From: an uncultured Verrucomicrobia subdivision 3 bacterium
Lineage (GTDB): Bacteria > Verrucomicrobiota > Verrucomicrobiia > Limisphaerales > UBA11358
DNA length: 64,000 nucleotides
Assembly (NCBI GenBank): GCA_903895255.1
Contig: CAITTG010000101.1
Coordinates: forward strand, 1 to 64,000
Direction of reading: 5' to 3'
The notes below the pieces were generated by a model. That model did no database searches and was not told the origin of the DNA. It saw only the letters and a program-made list of their open reading frames with translations. Made by a program: the position numbers and the translations under genes. This document shows positions 41,969 to 50,131 of the stretch, one piece after another (position 1 is the first letter of the stretch; each line of letters opens with the position of its first letter).

Positions 41969-43007
41969 CGCTGCTTGCTGCGCGGCGGCAGAGAAAGACG
42001 CCTTCCTCGCCCGATTGGGTGAGCCATTGTTCCCGAACCTGGAGGCCATGGGCCGCCAGGGCGGCGCGGACGCGGTCCGGGGTGTAGCGATAGGAGAAGA
42101 ACAGGCGGATATCCGATCCGGCCGGAAACTCAAAGTGGTCTTCCTCCAGCGCGACGCGAACCGTGCGGGTGAAATGGAAACGGGCCTCGACGCGCTGCAA
42201 GCCATGGGCGGGGTCGGTGGCAATGGCAAAGCGTAATTCCCCGTCGCCGCGTTCCACCCCGAGGTCCAGCAGGAACGTGATGAGCCATTCATGCGTGGAG
42301 GTGTTGTCGTATTGCGGCAGGATTTGCCGGACGCCGGCCGCATAATCCGGACCGGGCGCGAGGTTGGCGCTGAAGAGCAAATAATCTTCCGGGCGCACGA
42401 GCGCGGCCAGTCGCGGCAGGATGATTTCCGGCGGGAAATTCGGGATCATGCCAAAGAAGGTATAGATGCGGGCGGAAGCCGGGTTCAGGCTGGCCGCGAA
42501 TACTTCCGGCAAATCCTCCGCAGCCGCGAGATCGAAGACAAAAGGATGACAGTATGCGGGCGGGACGACGGCGAGGGCCGCTTGCCGGGCCACGAGCACC
42601 ATCGCGCTGGCCACATCGCATGGGGCGTAGGCGACGGTCCGGCCCCGCGCGGCGAGTTGGGCGAGAAGGCGGGTGTCTTTCTGGCCACCGCCACAGCCCA
42701 GACCGATGACGGTTACCGCAGGGGCGGTCACTTGGGTCGTGGCCGCAACAAAGCTCCGTTCATAAACGGCCAGGCAATCGGCATCATTCCGGGTGGGGGA
42801 ATAAATTTGATGCAGGGCCAGCCATTTTTGGGTTTGCTTGACGCTGTCGTAGTGAAACTTGTGATTCACCTGGCGGGACCGGAGGGAATCCCGCAGATCG
42901 GCCCGGACCCGGTCCGGGAACTGGGTGGCGTGGATGGCGACGTGAACGAGGGAGGTCACTTGGTGGGCGGTCAAGCTGGCGGCCAGATGCGCTTCATCCC
43001 TCCGCAT
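41958..43007 (-). CDS. EgtD-like histidine-specific methyltransferase family protein
   Basis: 349 residues. An SAM site VTVIGLGCGGGQKDTRLL sits mid-protein, and the C-terminal half matches the EgtD/PF10017 family: FFGMIPNFPPEIILPRLA, FSANLAPGPDY, DNTSTHEWLITFLLDLGV and FFSYRYTPDRVRAALAAHGL. EgtD trimethylates histidine on the way to ergothioneine; no egtB or egtC partner is visible, so another substrate is possible. The start at 43007 (MRRDEAHLAASL) lies 14 bases inside the upstream nucleotidyltransferase gene, so the two genes overlap. Convergent with the channel-like gene. Confidence 0.75.
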   Translation of the reverse strand: MRRDEAHLAASLTAHQVTSLVHVAIHATQFPDRVRADLRDSLRSRQVNHKFHYDSVKQTQKWLALHQIYSPTRNDADCLAVYERSFVAATTQVTAPAVTVIGLGCGGGQKDTRLLAQLAARGRTVAYAPCDVASAMVLVARQAALAVVPPAYCHPFVFDLAAAEDLPEVFAASLNPASARIYTFFGMIPNFPPEIILPRLAALVRPEDYLLFSANLAPGPDYAAGVRQILPQYDNTSTHEWLITFLLDLGVERGDGELRFAIATDPAHGLQRVEARFHFTRTVRVALEEDHFEFPAGSDIRLFFSYRYTPDRVRAALAAHGLQVREQWLTQSGEEGVFLCRRAASSVSA

Positions 43008-43302
43008 AAATCGGGGTCGCGCTGGTGAGTATGGCCTGCTGGCGGTAAGGGTTTCGGCTGCGTTCAATGGCGCGACGGCTGACCAAATCCACGGGCCGGC
43101 CAAACAACACGGCGAGTTTTTCCAGCATTTCCGCCCAATCCAGCAAGGTGGGATGCGCCTCCGCCCGCAGTGTGGCCAGCAAGTCAACGTCACTGTCTGC
43201 GCGAAAATCCGCGCCGAGCGCCGAGCCAAATAATTCCAGCCGGGCGATGCCATGTTCCCGGCAGAATTGCCCCAAGCGCTCGTGATTATATGCCAGCTTC
43301 AC
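42994..43302 (-). CDS. MNT-domain nucleotidyltransferase (no HEPN partner seen)
   Basis: 102 residues of the minimal nucleotidyltransferase fold. The signature LELFGSALGADFRADSDVD holds Gly-Ser and the two catalytic Asp (38, 40). MNT proteins of this type are usually antitoxins that AMPylate or bind a HEPN toxin encoded next door. No HEPN gene follows; instead an EgtD-like methyltransferase overlaps its end by 14 bases. An orphan or a recruited pair are both possible. Confidence 0.85.
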   Translation of the reverse strand: MKLAYNHERLGQFCREHGIARLELFGSALGADFRADSDVDLLATLRAEAHPTLLDWAEMLEKLAVLFGRPVDLVSRRAIERSRNPYRQQAILTSATPIYAEG

Positions 43303-43344
43303 TGTCTTGTCTTAGCAGGTTCGGGTCCAACTGTCAAAGGACCC

Positions 43345-44247
43345 TCATTTGCTGATCTCCAGATGGGGCACGAAAGCGGCCGCGCGCTTTTGGGCGTCGA
43401 CGAGTTGATCGTGAGTCAGGCGCGCGGCAACGCTGTCGCGTTCGAGGGCGGCATCTTCGTCGCCCCGGGCGGCGGCCAGGTTCAACCAGTAATAGGCATC
43501 GGGGTCGCTGGGAGCCAGATAAAGCCCCTTGTCGTAGGAGCGGCCAAGGTTGTACTGGGCGTCGGCATTGCCTTGATTGGCGGCGCGACGGTACCACTTG
43601 ATGGCTTCGGCATAATCTTGCGACACGCCCTGCCCGTTGTAATAGCAGGCACCAAGGTTGTTTTGGGCCTGGGCGTAGCCTTGGTCGGCGGCCTTGCGGT
43701 ACCACTTCACCGCCTCGGCGAAATTTTGCAGCGCGCCGGGGCCGTCATCGTAGCAGAGACCGAGGTTGAATTGCGCAGGGATGTCGCCTTGATCGGCGGC
43801 GAGGCGGAACCACTTGGCGGCTTGCGCGTCATCCTGCGGCACGCCCACGCCATTGCGGTAGCACAGCCCGAGGTGAAATTGCGCGCTGTCGTCGCCGCGC
43901 TGCGCGGCCTGGCGATACCATTTGACGGCGGTTTTTTCATCCAGCTTCACGCCCTGACCGGTTTCGTAAAGCTGGCCCAGGCGGACCTGCGCTGGCGCAT
44001 AGGGATGCTCAGCCGCGCGGCGGAGCCACTTCAAGGCCTGGGCATCATCCTCGGGCAGGCCTTGGGCGCCGGTTAAATAGGCTTCGGCCAGGGCGGTTTG
44101 GGCCTGGGGATCGCCGCTTTTGGCCTGGGCCTGAATGGTGGTGATGGGCGGGAGATTCGTGACGACCGGCTGGGCTGGCGCGCGCAGGGCGAGGGCCAAC
44201 AGGAGCAAAAGAACACTGATGGCTGACTTGATCGGGCAAGCACGCAT
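43345..44247 (-). CDS. Sel1-like repeat protein
   Basis: 300 residues with a signal peptide (cleavage near APAQP) and six or more Sel1 repeats, e.g. AEAYLTGAQGLPEDDAQALKWL, GQLYETGQGVKLDEKTAVKWY, GLCYRNGVGVPQDDAQAAKWF, GACYYNGQGVSQDYAEAIKWY. Such solenoids bind partner proteins, often in the periplasm. The ligand is unknown. It lies 11 bases after the antitoxin gene in the same direction, a position that may be accidental. Confidence 0.9.
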   Translation of the reverse strand: MRACPIKSAISVLLLLLALALRAPAQPVVTNLPPITTIQAQAKSGDPQAQTALAEAYLTGAQGLPEDDAQALKWLRRAAEHPYAPAQVRLGQLYETGQGVKLDEKTAVKWYRQAAQRGDDSAQFHLGLCYRNGVGVPQDDAQAAKWFRLAADQGDIPAQFNLGLCYDDGPGALQNFAEAVKWYRKAADQGYAQAQNNLGACYYNGQGVSQDYAEAIKWYRRAANQGNADAQYNLGRSYDKGLYLAPSDPDAYYWLNLAAARGDEDAALERDSVAARLTHDQLVDAQKRAAAFVPHLEISK

Positions 44248-44258
44248 GACTTTGTTGG

Positions 44259-44486
44259 CTACAATTTTCCAACGGAGGTTTTGCCCGGGCGCTGGATGAT
44301 GGCCGCCAGTGCCCGGAGCGACGAATTCACCGCAACGGCGCTGGGAAAGGCCTTGGCCACGTCCGGTTCGAGCACCACCACATTGGTGCCGCGCTGGTAA
44401 CGCCGCGCGTATTTGCCGCGCACGCCGTGCGAAAAGTCGTATTCCTCCGACCCGGCTTGAGCGGTTGACTTAACTGGCTGCTTCAT
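44259..44486 (-). CDS. brnA: BrnA-like antitoxin
   Basis: 75 residues starting MKQPVKSTAQAGSEEYDF. The sequence DFSHGVRGKYARRYQRGTN followed by VVLEPDVAKAFPSAVAVNSSLRAL is typical of antitoxins paired with BrnT. The ribbon-helix-helix part would bind its own promoter. The longer frame upstream lies inside the toxin gene, so the ATG at 44486 is taken; it overlaps the toxin's 3' end by 17 bases. Confidence 0.8.
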   Translation of the reverse strand: MKQPVKSTAQAGSEEYDFSHGVRGKYARRYQRGTNVVVLEPDVAKAFPSAVAVNSSLRALAAIIQRPGKTSVGKL

Positions 44487-44748
44487 ATTGTTTTCTTTCC
44501 AGCCGGCTGGCCGGCCGTGCGCTAATGATTCGAATATTATCACCCCGTTCGGTGTGAACAACAACCAGCAATTTTTCATCATGGGAAAGCCCCATGATAA
44601 TGAATCGGTGCTCCAGCTGCGAGCGCCCCGGATCGGTTATCGTGAGGGATCGAGGATCGCCAAAAACCGTGGTGGCAGCTTCAAAGCTGACGCGATGTTT
44701 GGTCAAATTTGATGCCGCCTTCCTGGCATCCCATTCGAAATTGAGCAC
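44470..44748 (-). CDS. brnT: BrnT-family toxin
   Basis: 92 residues. FEWDARKAASNLTKHRVSFE at the start, then FGDP, HRFIIMGLSHDEKLLVVVH, and IRIISARPASRLERKQYE fit BrnT, a RelE-fold ribonuclease toxin. It precedes and overlaps its antitoxin, the gene order known for brnTA. The module looks intact. Confidence 0.93.
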   Translation of the reverse strand: MLNFEWDARKAASNLTKHRVSFEAATTVFGDPRSLTITDPGRSQLEHRFIIMGLSHDEKLLVVVHTERGDNIRIISARPASRLERKQYEAAS

Positions 44749-44834
44749 GGCGAAGATTCAAACGCCATTACGACTGTTCGTCCATCCCAAACTGATTTCG
44801 ACTTGAGCCGGTTGCCGCCTGGCGCCGGTGGCGA

Positions 44835-45263
44835 TTATTTCTGCGGGAAAATCTGGTACAGCAGCAGGTACACCACCACGCCGGTCACGGAGACGTAAAG
44901 CCACAGGGGAAAGGTCCAACGCGCGATTTTTTTGTGAAGCTCAAATTTCTCCAACCGGGCGCGGTTGAGGGTCATGAGGATCAAGGGCACGATCACCACC
45001 GCCAGGACCGTGTGGGTCAGCAGGATGGTGAGGTAAATGGGACGGAACCACGCGGGTTCAACAAAATGGGTGATGGTTTTGACCGTAATATGATACGTGA
45101 GATAGCACCCCAGAAAAATGACGGACGTGGTAAACGCCGCGATCATGCAGTTGCGGTGGGCGATTTTATTGCCGGCGCGGATGTTCAGGTAACCGGCCGT
45201 AAGCAGGAGGGCGCTCAGGGCATTGAGGCTGGCGTTGACGGCGGGGAGGTCGTGCAGGGTCAT
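44835..45263 (-). CDS. DUF420 membrane protein of the oxidase cluster
   Basis: 142 residues with four membrane helices. DLPAVNASLNALSALLLTAGY and HRNCMIAAFTTSVIFLGCYL..HLTYH-type sequence, then PIYLTILLTHTVLAVVIVPLIL, are the DUF420 (CtaM/YozB-like) signature. Bacterial relatives help mature aa3-type cytochrome oxidase. Its start overlaps the SCO stop (ATGA), so it is translated with it. It is the last gene of the oxidase operon. Confidence 0.9.
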   Translation of the reverse strand: MTLHDLPAVNASLNALSALLLTAGYLNIRAGNKIAHRNCMIAAFTTSVIFLGCYLTYHITVKTITHFVEPAWFRPIYLTILLTHTVLAVVIVPLILMTLNRARLEKFELHKKIARWTFPLWLYVSVTGVVVYLLLYQIFPQK

Positions 45264-45916
45264 GGTTCGCTCTCGAGTTGGGTCGCGGCGGCTTGAATGC
45301 GGGTCTGGACGGCCGGCCAGTCCACGCCGTCGCCGCCGGTTTCAAAGATGCCACGCAAATGGGCGTGTTTGTCCACCATCACAAAAATGGTGCTGTGAAT
45401 GAACAGATCAAACTCGTCTTTCCGCTCGGCGGCGGGCACGGGTTGGGACCCGAGTTTCAAGCTGCCGGCGGCCAGGTTGGCAATTTCCCGTTTGGTGCCG
45501 GAGAGGAACATCCAGCGGTTGGTGTCGGCCTGATAGTGGTCGGCGTATTTGGCGAACACCTCTGGTGTGTCGTAAAGCGGGTCGGTGGTGAGCGTCACGA
45601 ACCGCACATTTCTGGCCGCCGGGATAAGGTCCGCCACGGATTTCATCTGGCGGGTCATGCGGGGGCAGGGGCCGGCGCAGCGGGTGAAGACGATGTCCGC
45701 CACCCAGACGTGGTTGGTCAGGTCGGCCAGGGTGACCGTGGCCCCGGCTTGATTGGTGAGGGTGAAATCGGCGATGGGGTTGAGCACCGGCAGGGCGACG
45801 GCGTGGAGTTTTTTATCCTCCACCAGCGCCAGCAGGTAACACAGCCCCAGCAGGCTGAAGAGCAGACTGCTGCCCAACCAGAAAGAACGCGGAAATTGGC
45901 GGGGGGAATTACTCAA
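45260..45916 (-). CDS. SCO1/SenC-family copper chaperone
   Basis: 218 residues with one N-terminal membrane helix and a thioredoxin-fold domain. The copper site is RCAGPCPRMTRQM (C-x3-C) and the distal His in IHSTIFVMVD. SCO proteins deliver copper to the CuA centre of oxidase subunit II. There is no ATG near the signal region; a TTG at 45916 overlapping the coxB stop gives a sensible membrane-anchored start (SNSPRQFPRSFW). It lies between coxB and DUF420, all coupled. Confidence 0.9.
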   Translation of the reverse strand: MSNSPRQFPRSFWLGSSLLFSLLGLCYLLALVEDKKLHAVALPVLNPIADFTLTNQAGATVTLADLTNHVWVADIVFTRCAGPCPRMTRQMKSVADLIPAARNVRFVTLTTDPLYDTPEVFAKYADHYQADTNRWMFLSGTKREIANLAAGSLKLGSQPVPAAERKDEFDLFIHSTIFVMVDKHAHLRGIFETGGDGVDWPAVQTRIQAAATQLESEP

Positions 45917-46676
45917 AGCTGGTGGCCGCACCACTCTTCGAGGCGAGCCATTTTTCAAAATCCGCCTGGCTCTGCACCACCACGAAGCCACCGGCCATCG
46001 AGGCGTGACCACCACCGCACAACTGGGCGCATTCGATCTGGTACCGGCCGATTTTGGTCGGCGTGAAACTGGTCGGAATGCGCAGGCCGGGGATGGCATC
46101 CTGCGTGATGCGCATGGCCACGAGCTTGAGCGAGTGAATCACGTCCTTGGAGCTGAGGTAAATGATCACCGGCTTGTTGACGGGCACGTGAATTTCGTTG
46201 AGCACCTGGATGTCGTCCTTGCCGTGGGTGTCCGTGGGATCCACGCCGAAGACGTTGTCGGCCGTGACAAACTTCATGTCCTGGCGGCCGAAAACGCCGT
46301 CTGGCCCGGCATAACGGGCGTTCCAGGCATATTGCTGGGCGACCACTTGAATGACCGTGGAGTCAGCGACGGCCGGGAAATTTTGCACATTTCTGGCCCA
46401 CATGGGGAACGCCAGGAAAATGAGCAGGACCGCCTCGATGCCGATGATGAGAAATTCGACGTAGCTGGGCACGGAGCTTTTGAGGCCGTTATAATCGGCC
46501 TTGGGCTGCCGTTTGGCGCTGAAGCGGTAAACCGCGTAGGCAAAATAAAGGATCCAGCCCACAAACAAGGCCAGCATCAGCCAGTGAACATAAACAATCA
46601 GGGCGTCCACTGCGGCGCCGTTGCTGGAAGCCAGCTCGGGCATGCCCAAAACTTTTTGTGCGAACCATTCGATCAT
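45909..46676 (-). CDS. coxB: Cytochrome c oxidase subunit II
   Basis: 255 residues: two N-terminal membrane helices and a cupredoxin domain. The CuA ligands are the His in KDVIHSLKL and CAQLCGGGHASM (C-x3-C-x3-H-x2-M). A Gln stands where many homologues have Glu between the cysteines. There is no covalent haem c domain, so a separate cytochrome c or copper protein must deliver electrons. It follows the 85-residue small protein through an ATGA overlap. Confidence 0.95.
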   Translation of the reverse strand: MIEWFAQKVLGMPELASSNGAAVDALIVYVHWLMLALFVGWILYFAYAVYRFSAKRQPKADYNGLKSSVPSYVEFLIIGIEAVLLIFLAFPMWARNVQNFPAVADSTVIQVVAQQYAWNARYAGPDGVFGRQDMKFVTADNVFGVDPTDTHGKDDIQVLNEIHVPVNKPVIIYLSSKDVIHSLKLVAMRITQDAIPGLRIPTSFTPTKIGRYQIECAQLCGGGHASMAGGFVVVQSQADFEKWLASKSGAATSFE

Positions 46677-46930
46677 AAATCCAATTCCTCCATTCGTTTT
46701 TCCGCTTCCTTGTGCATCGCCTCACCTTTGCGAACAATGTGGACGAAGCACACCAGGAACACGGACAGGACACAGAGCACCACACCCAGCAGGGTGAGGA
46801 TGCCAAAATTCATCGCGCTGGCAAGGGGTGAGTCCGTCCGGCCATAGCAAGCCGCGCACGCGAAAAGCGAGGACGGCGAAATCGCCGCCAGCAAGGCCAG
46901 CGCCATAAGGATGTTGCGCGCGCGTTTCAT
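46673..46930 (-). CDS. Small conserved membrane protein of the oxidase operon (85 aa)
   Basis: An N-terminal signal-like helix ending LFACAACYGRTDSPLASAMN, then a second helix (GILTLLGVVLCVLSVFLVCFV) and a charged tail. The CAACYG motif may bind metal or be a lipobox-like feature. It is coupled by ATGA at both ends, to the 61-aa protein upstream and coxB downstream, so it is likely needed for oxidase assembly. I know no named family. Confidence 0.75.
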   Translation of the reverse strand: MKRARNILMALALLAAISPSSLFACAACYGRTDSPLASAMNFGILTLLGVVLCVLSVFLVCFVHIVRKGEAMHKEAEKRMEELDL

Positions 46931-47112
46931 AGAAAACTCACGTTTTTTAACTTCCGCAAAAAATACACCCCATAGACCACCACCAGCACGCCGGTGGCAA
47001 TGCCCGCCACGCCGAAACCCGGATGACCCGCGTCAAAAGCCCAGGCGGCGCAACTGAGCGACAGGGTCGTCAGCAACGTTACGAACACCAGATGAAAGCC
47101 TTTGAGTGACAT
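46927..47112 (-). CDS. Tiny two-helix membrane protein of the oxidase operon (61 aa)
   Basis: Two hydrophobic helices (FHLVFVTLLTTLSLSCAAWA and GIATGVLVVVYGVYFL) with a basic end (RKLKNVSFL). Its stop overlaps the start of the 85-aa gene (ATGA), which supports it being real despite its size. It follows subunit IV by 6 bases. Possibly an additional oxidase subunit. Confidence 0.75.
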   Translation of the reverse strand: MSLKGFHLVFVTLLTTLSLSCAAWAFDAGHPGFGVAGIATGVLVVVYGVYFLRKLKNVSFL

Positions 47113-47118
47113 AATGGT

Positions 47119-47442
47119 TTATTTGGTGGTGCCGACCGGGAAATCCTGCATGGCCCAGACCGTGAGGCCCATGAGGCTGATGAAAAAGCACACGGTGAAA
47201 AAGCCCACGATGAACACCATTTTTTTTTCCGAGAGCAAATGCATCAGGTAACTGGCCACGAGGAAGGCATTGACGACGGCCACGCCCAGGATAAGCGCCA
47301 CCTTCGCCGGCCAGCCGAAGGGCTGGAAGGACGTGTAAATCATCACCGCGGTGGTGCAAGCGATGACAAAGAGTACAACGCCGCACAACCGCGCGGTGCT
47401 TTTGATATCCACAGAAGTGGAGGTCGAGGTGGTGTCACTCAT
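47119..47442 (-). CDS. Cytochrome c oxidase subunit IV-like protein
   Basis: 107 residues with three membrane helices. The pattern WPAKVALILGVAVVNAFLVAS-YLMHLLSEKKMVFIVGFFTV matches the bacterial subunit IV (COX4_pro) family, including the conserved 'MH(L)..EK' after the second helix. It is a structural subunit of aa3-type oxidase. It lies between coxC and the two tiny membrane proteins. Confidence 0.9.
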   Translation of the reverse strand: MSDTTSTSTSVDIKSTARLCGVVLFVIACTTAVMIYTSFQPFGWPAKVALILGVAVVNAFLVASYLMHLLSEKKMVFIVGFFTVCFFISLMGLTVWAMQDFPVGTTK

Positions 47443-47449
47443 AAAGAAA

Positions 47450-48229
47450 TCAAGTCAAATATAGGACGGGGAACAGGAAAATCCAGACCAAGTCGACAAA
47501 ATGCCAGAACAGGCCGGAGATTTCAATGCGGTTGGTGAAGCGCTCGTGGTCGGTTTTCCACATCCGGGTGCCGGGGCCCCACAGGAAGCCGATGACCACG
47601 CACCCGCCCAGAATGTGCAGGGCATGCAGACCGGTCATGGTGAAATAAATCGCCGTGAAGGTATTGTGGCGGGGTCCGTAGTTTTCCATTTTGAGGATGT
47701 TGCTGCGGTCCAACTTAATTTCATCCTTGGGGATGTTCTTTTGGGAGCGCAGATCATACAGCAGTTGCTCCTGGTCGCCCGGAATGATGCGACCCAGGAT
47801 GGTGACCGTCTGATCGTCCTGCTCCTCCAAGTGGCCGTCGGCAATCCGGCCGTCCTTCAAATGAATTTCATAATGAATCCACTTGTCATGGTATTCGTAC
47901 GATTTGACACACAGGAAGGTGAGTGCCAGCAGCAGGGTAAAGGCATGGAACATTTTGAATTTGCGAAAATCACCCACCTTGCAGGCCACCCAGGCCAGGA
48001 GGGTCGTGATCGCCGAGAGCGCAAGAATCAGGGTGTTGACGGTGCCCAGCGTGACGCTGAGCCAGCCGTGGGGCCAGAATCCCTCGGGCGCGCCGACGCG
48101 CAGCAGCACGTAGGCGGAAAACAGCCCGCCGAACAGCATGACTTCCGACGCCAGAAAAAGCCAGATGCCCAGCTTGGCATTATAAAGCCCGGTGTCGGGA
48201 CGGGCGGTGGTGGTGTAAGGTATTTCCAT
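47450..48229 (-). CDS. coxC: Cytochrome c oxidase subunit III with a soluble insertion
   Basis: 259 residues. The first helices (KLGIWLFLASEVMLFGGLFSAY) and the end (GLFWHFVDLVWIFLFPVLYL) are typical. Between the third helix (KSYEYHDKWI) and the next (FTAIYFTMTGLHALHILGG) about 60 soluble residues are inserted, rich in charged groups (LKDGRIADGHLEEQDDQT). Similar insertions occur in related phyla but I cannot name a function. It lies between coxA and subunit IV. Confidence 0.94.
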   Translation of the reverse strand: MEIPYTTTARPDTGLYNAKLGIWLFLASEVMLFGGLFSAYVLLRVGAPEGFWPHGWLSVTLGTVNTLILALSAITTLLAWVACKVGDFRKFKMFHAFTLLLALTFLCVKSYEYHDKWIHYEIHLKDGRIADGHLEEQDDQTVTILGRIIPGDQEQLLYDLRSQKNIPKDEIKLDRSNILKMENYGPRHNTFTAIYFTMTGLHALHILGGCVVIGFLWGPGTRMWKTDHERFTNRIEISGLFWHFVDLVWIFLFPVLYLT

Positions 48230-48234
48230 GAATT

Positions 48235-50130
48235 TTAGTGGGCAACGGTTGCTTTCTTGTCGGCCGGATCATTTTGCGGCGTGAAATCCGTGGGCGCGCC
48301 GGGCACGCTGTATTCATAAGGGCCGCGGGCGATTTGGGGTTCGACCGTGAAATTGCCATGCGGCGGCGGCGTGGGCGTCTGCCATTCCAGGGTGGTGGCG
48401 TGCCAGGGGTTGTCCGAGGTCACTTTTTCGCCGTGGCTGATGCTCCAGAACACATTGATGATGAAAGGTATCTGGGCCACGCCCAGGGCCACCGCCGCCC
48501 AGAGGATGAAATGGTTCAGGTGAATAATATTATCGGGCAGGGTGTCGATCGCACCCGGCACCCGGGCGGCGGAATAGTTGGCCGCGCCATCGGACATGCG
48601 GCGGAGCATGCCCTTGATCCCCTGCAAGAACATGGGCATAAAAACGATGTTCATGAACACGAAGGAGCAGGCAAAATGCACGCGCCCCCAGAATTCATTC
48701 ATGAAGCGTCCCGTAATCTTTGGGTACCAATAATAAACCCCGGCAAACAACCCGAAAATGGTGCCCGGCGCCACCACGTAATGGAAATGGGCAATGATGT
48801 AATAGGTGTCGTGCAGGTACAAATCCGCCGGGGCCAGCCCCAGCGGGAGGCCCGTGAGGCCACCAATGCCGAACATGGGCAGGAAGGCCAGGGCAAACAG
48901 CATGGGAGTGTTAAACCGGATGGAGCCGCCCCATAGTGAAATAAAGAGACACGTCAAAATGATCACCGACGGAATGGAGATGATCATGGTGGTGGCCTGG
49001 AAGAAGGTGGCAATTTTCTGGCCCATGCCGGTCATGTACATGTGATGCGCCCAGACGATGAAGGAGAGGAAGCCGACGAACAAGGCGGAGTACACCAGGG
49101 ATTTGTAACCATAGACCGGCTTGCGGGTGTTGTTCACGATGACTTCGCAAACAATGCCCATCGCGGGGAGAATCAGCACGTACACCTCGGGATGGCCGAG
49201 GAACCAGAACAAATGCTGCCAGAGCAGCGGACTGCCGCCGCCGCTAATATCCGCCAGCCGGCCACCCACGGCGAGGCCGGTGGGGAGGAAGAAACTGGTG
49301 TGAGCCACGTTATCCATCAATTGCAGCAACCCGGCCGCCTCGAGGGGCGGGAAGGCGAGCAGCAGAATGAACGCGGTCACAAATTGGGCCCAGACGAAGA
49401 AGGGCAGGCGCATCCAGGTCATGCCCGGGGCGCGCAGTTGGATGATGGTGGCGATGAAGTTCACCGCTCCCAGCAGCGAGGAGGTGATCAACAGCACCAT
49501 GCCGACGAGCCAGAAGGCCTGGCCATTGGTGGGAATCGTGGTCGCCAGGGGCGAGTAGGAGGTCCAGCCGGCCTGGGCCGCGCCGCCGGGGATGAAAAAG
49601 CTCACCAGCATGACCAGCCCGCCGAGGAAAAAGGCGTGGAAACTGGCCATGTTAATGCGGGGAAACGTCATGTCCGGCGCGCCAATCATCAGCGGCACGA
49701 CGTAATTACCGAAGGCGGCAAAGGCCAGCGGCACGACTCCGAGGAACACCATGATGGTGCCGTGCATCGCCCCAAAGGAGTTGTAAAGCTCCGGCGAGAT
49801 GACGCCGTGGGAAGCCACCTGGCCCAGCATTTTTTCGAGCAGCGGCCCGAGGAAGGGCACCGGCTTGGCCGGATTCGCAATCTGCCAGCGCATCAGGATC
49901 ATCAAGCCGAAACCAAACAGCATGAACAGCAGGGACATGAGCCCGTACTGGATGCCGATAACCTTGTGGTCGGTGGAAAAGATGTATTTGCTCATCCAGC
50001 CGGGCTCGTGGTGCTCCTCATGACCGGCATGGTCGTGGCCGTGGTCGTGATGTGCGTCGTGATCGTGGCCATGGTCCGCGTGGGCGGGGGCCTCACGAAA
50101 CGGTGGAAATTGTTTTACGGTGTTTTCCAT
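48235..50130 (-). CDS. coxA: Cytochrome c oxidase subunit I
   Basis: 631 residues with 12 membrane helices. Haem and copper ligands are present: the low-spin haem His in AMHGTIMVFLG, the CuB His-Tyr pair in GHPEVY, WAHHM, and HDTYYIIAHFHYVV. The Glu of the D-channel (HPEVY) marks an A1-type enzyme. The N-terminus has an unusual His/Asp-rich stretch (HADHGHDHDAHHDHGHDH) before the first helix, which could bind copper or zinc. It reduces oxygen to water and pumps protons. Confidence 0.97.
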   Translation of the reverse strand: MENTVKQFPPFREAPAHADHGHDHDAHHDHGHDHAGHEEHHEPGWMSKYIFSTDHKVIGIQYGLMSLLFMLFGFGLMILMRWQIANPAKPVPFLGPLLEKMLGQVASHGVISPELYNSFGAMHGTIMVFLGVVPLAFAAFGNYVVPLMIGAPDMTFPRINMASFHAFFLGGLVMLVSFFIPGGAAQAGWTSYSPLATTIPTNGQAFWLVGMVLLITSSLLGAVNFIATIIQLRAPGMTWMRLPFFVWAQFVTAFILLLAFPPLEAAGLLQLMDNVAHTSFFLPTGLAVGGRLADISGGGSPLLWQHLFWFLGHPEVYVLILPAMGIVCEVIVNNTRKPVYGYKSLVYSALFVGFLSFIVWAHHMYMTGMGQKIATFFQATTMIISIPSVIILTCLFISLWGGSIRFNTPMLFALAFLPMFGIGGLTGLPLGLAPADLYLHDTYYIIAHFHYVVAPGTIFGLFAGVYYWYPKITGRFMNEFWGRVHFACSFVFMNIVFMPMFLQGIKGMLRRMSDGAANYSAARVPGAIDTLPDNIIHLNHFILWAAVALGVAQIPFIINVFWSISHGEKVTSDNPWHATTLEWQTPTPPPHGNFTVEPQIARGPYEYSVPGAPTDFTPQNDPADKKATVAH

Positions 50131-50131
50131 A

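Noticed and set aside
42994..43302. HEPN toxin partner for the MNT gene
   Set aside because: No ORF near 42994 or 43302 has the HEPN R-x4-6-H motif; the adjacent genes are EgtD-like and Sel1-repeat.
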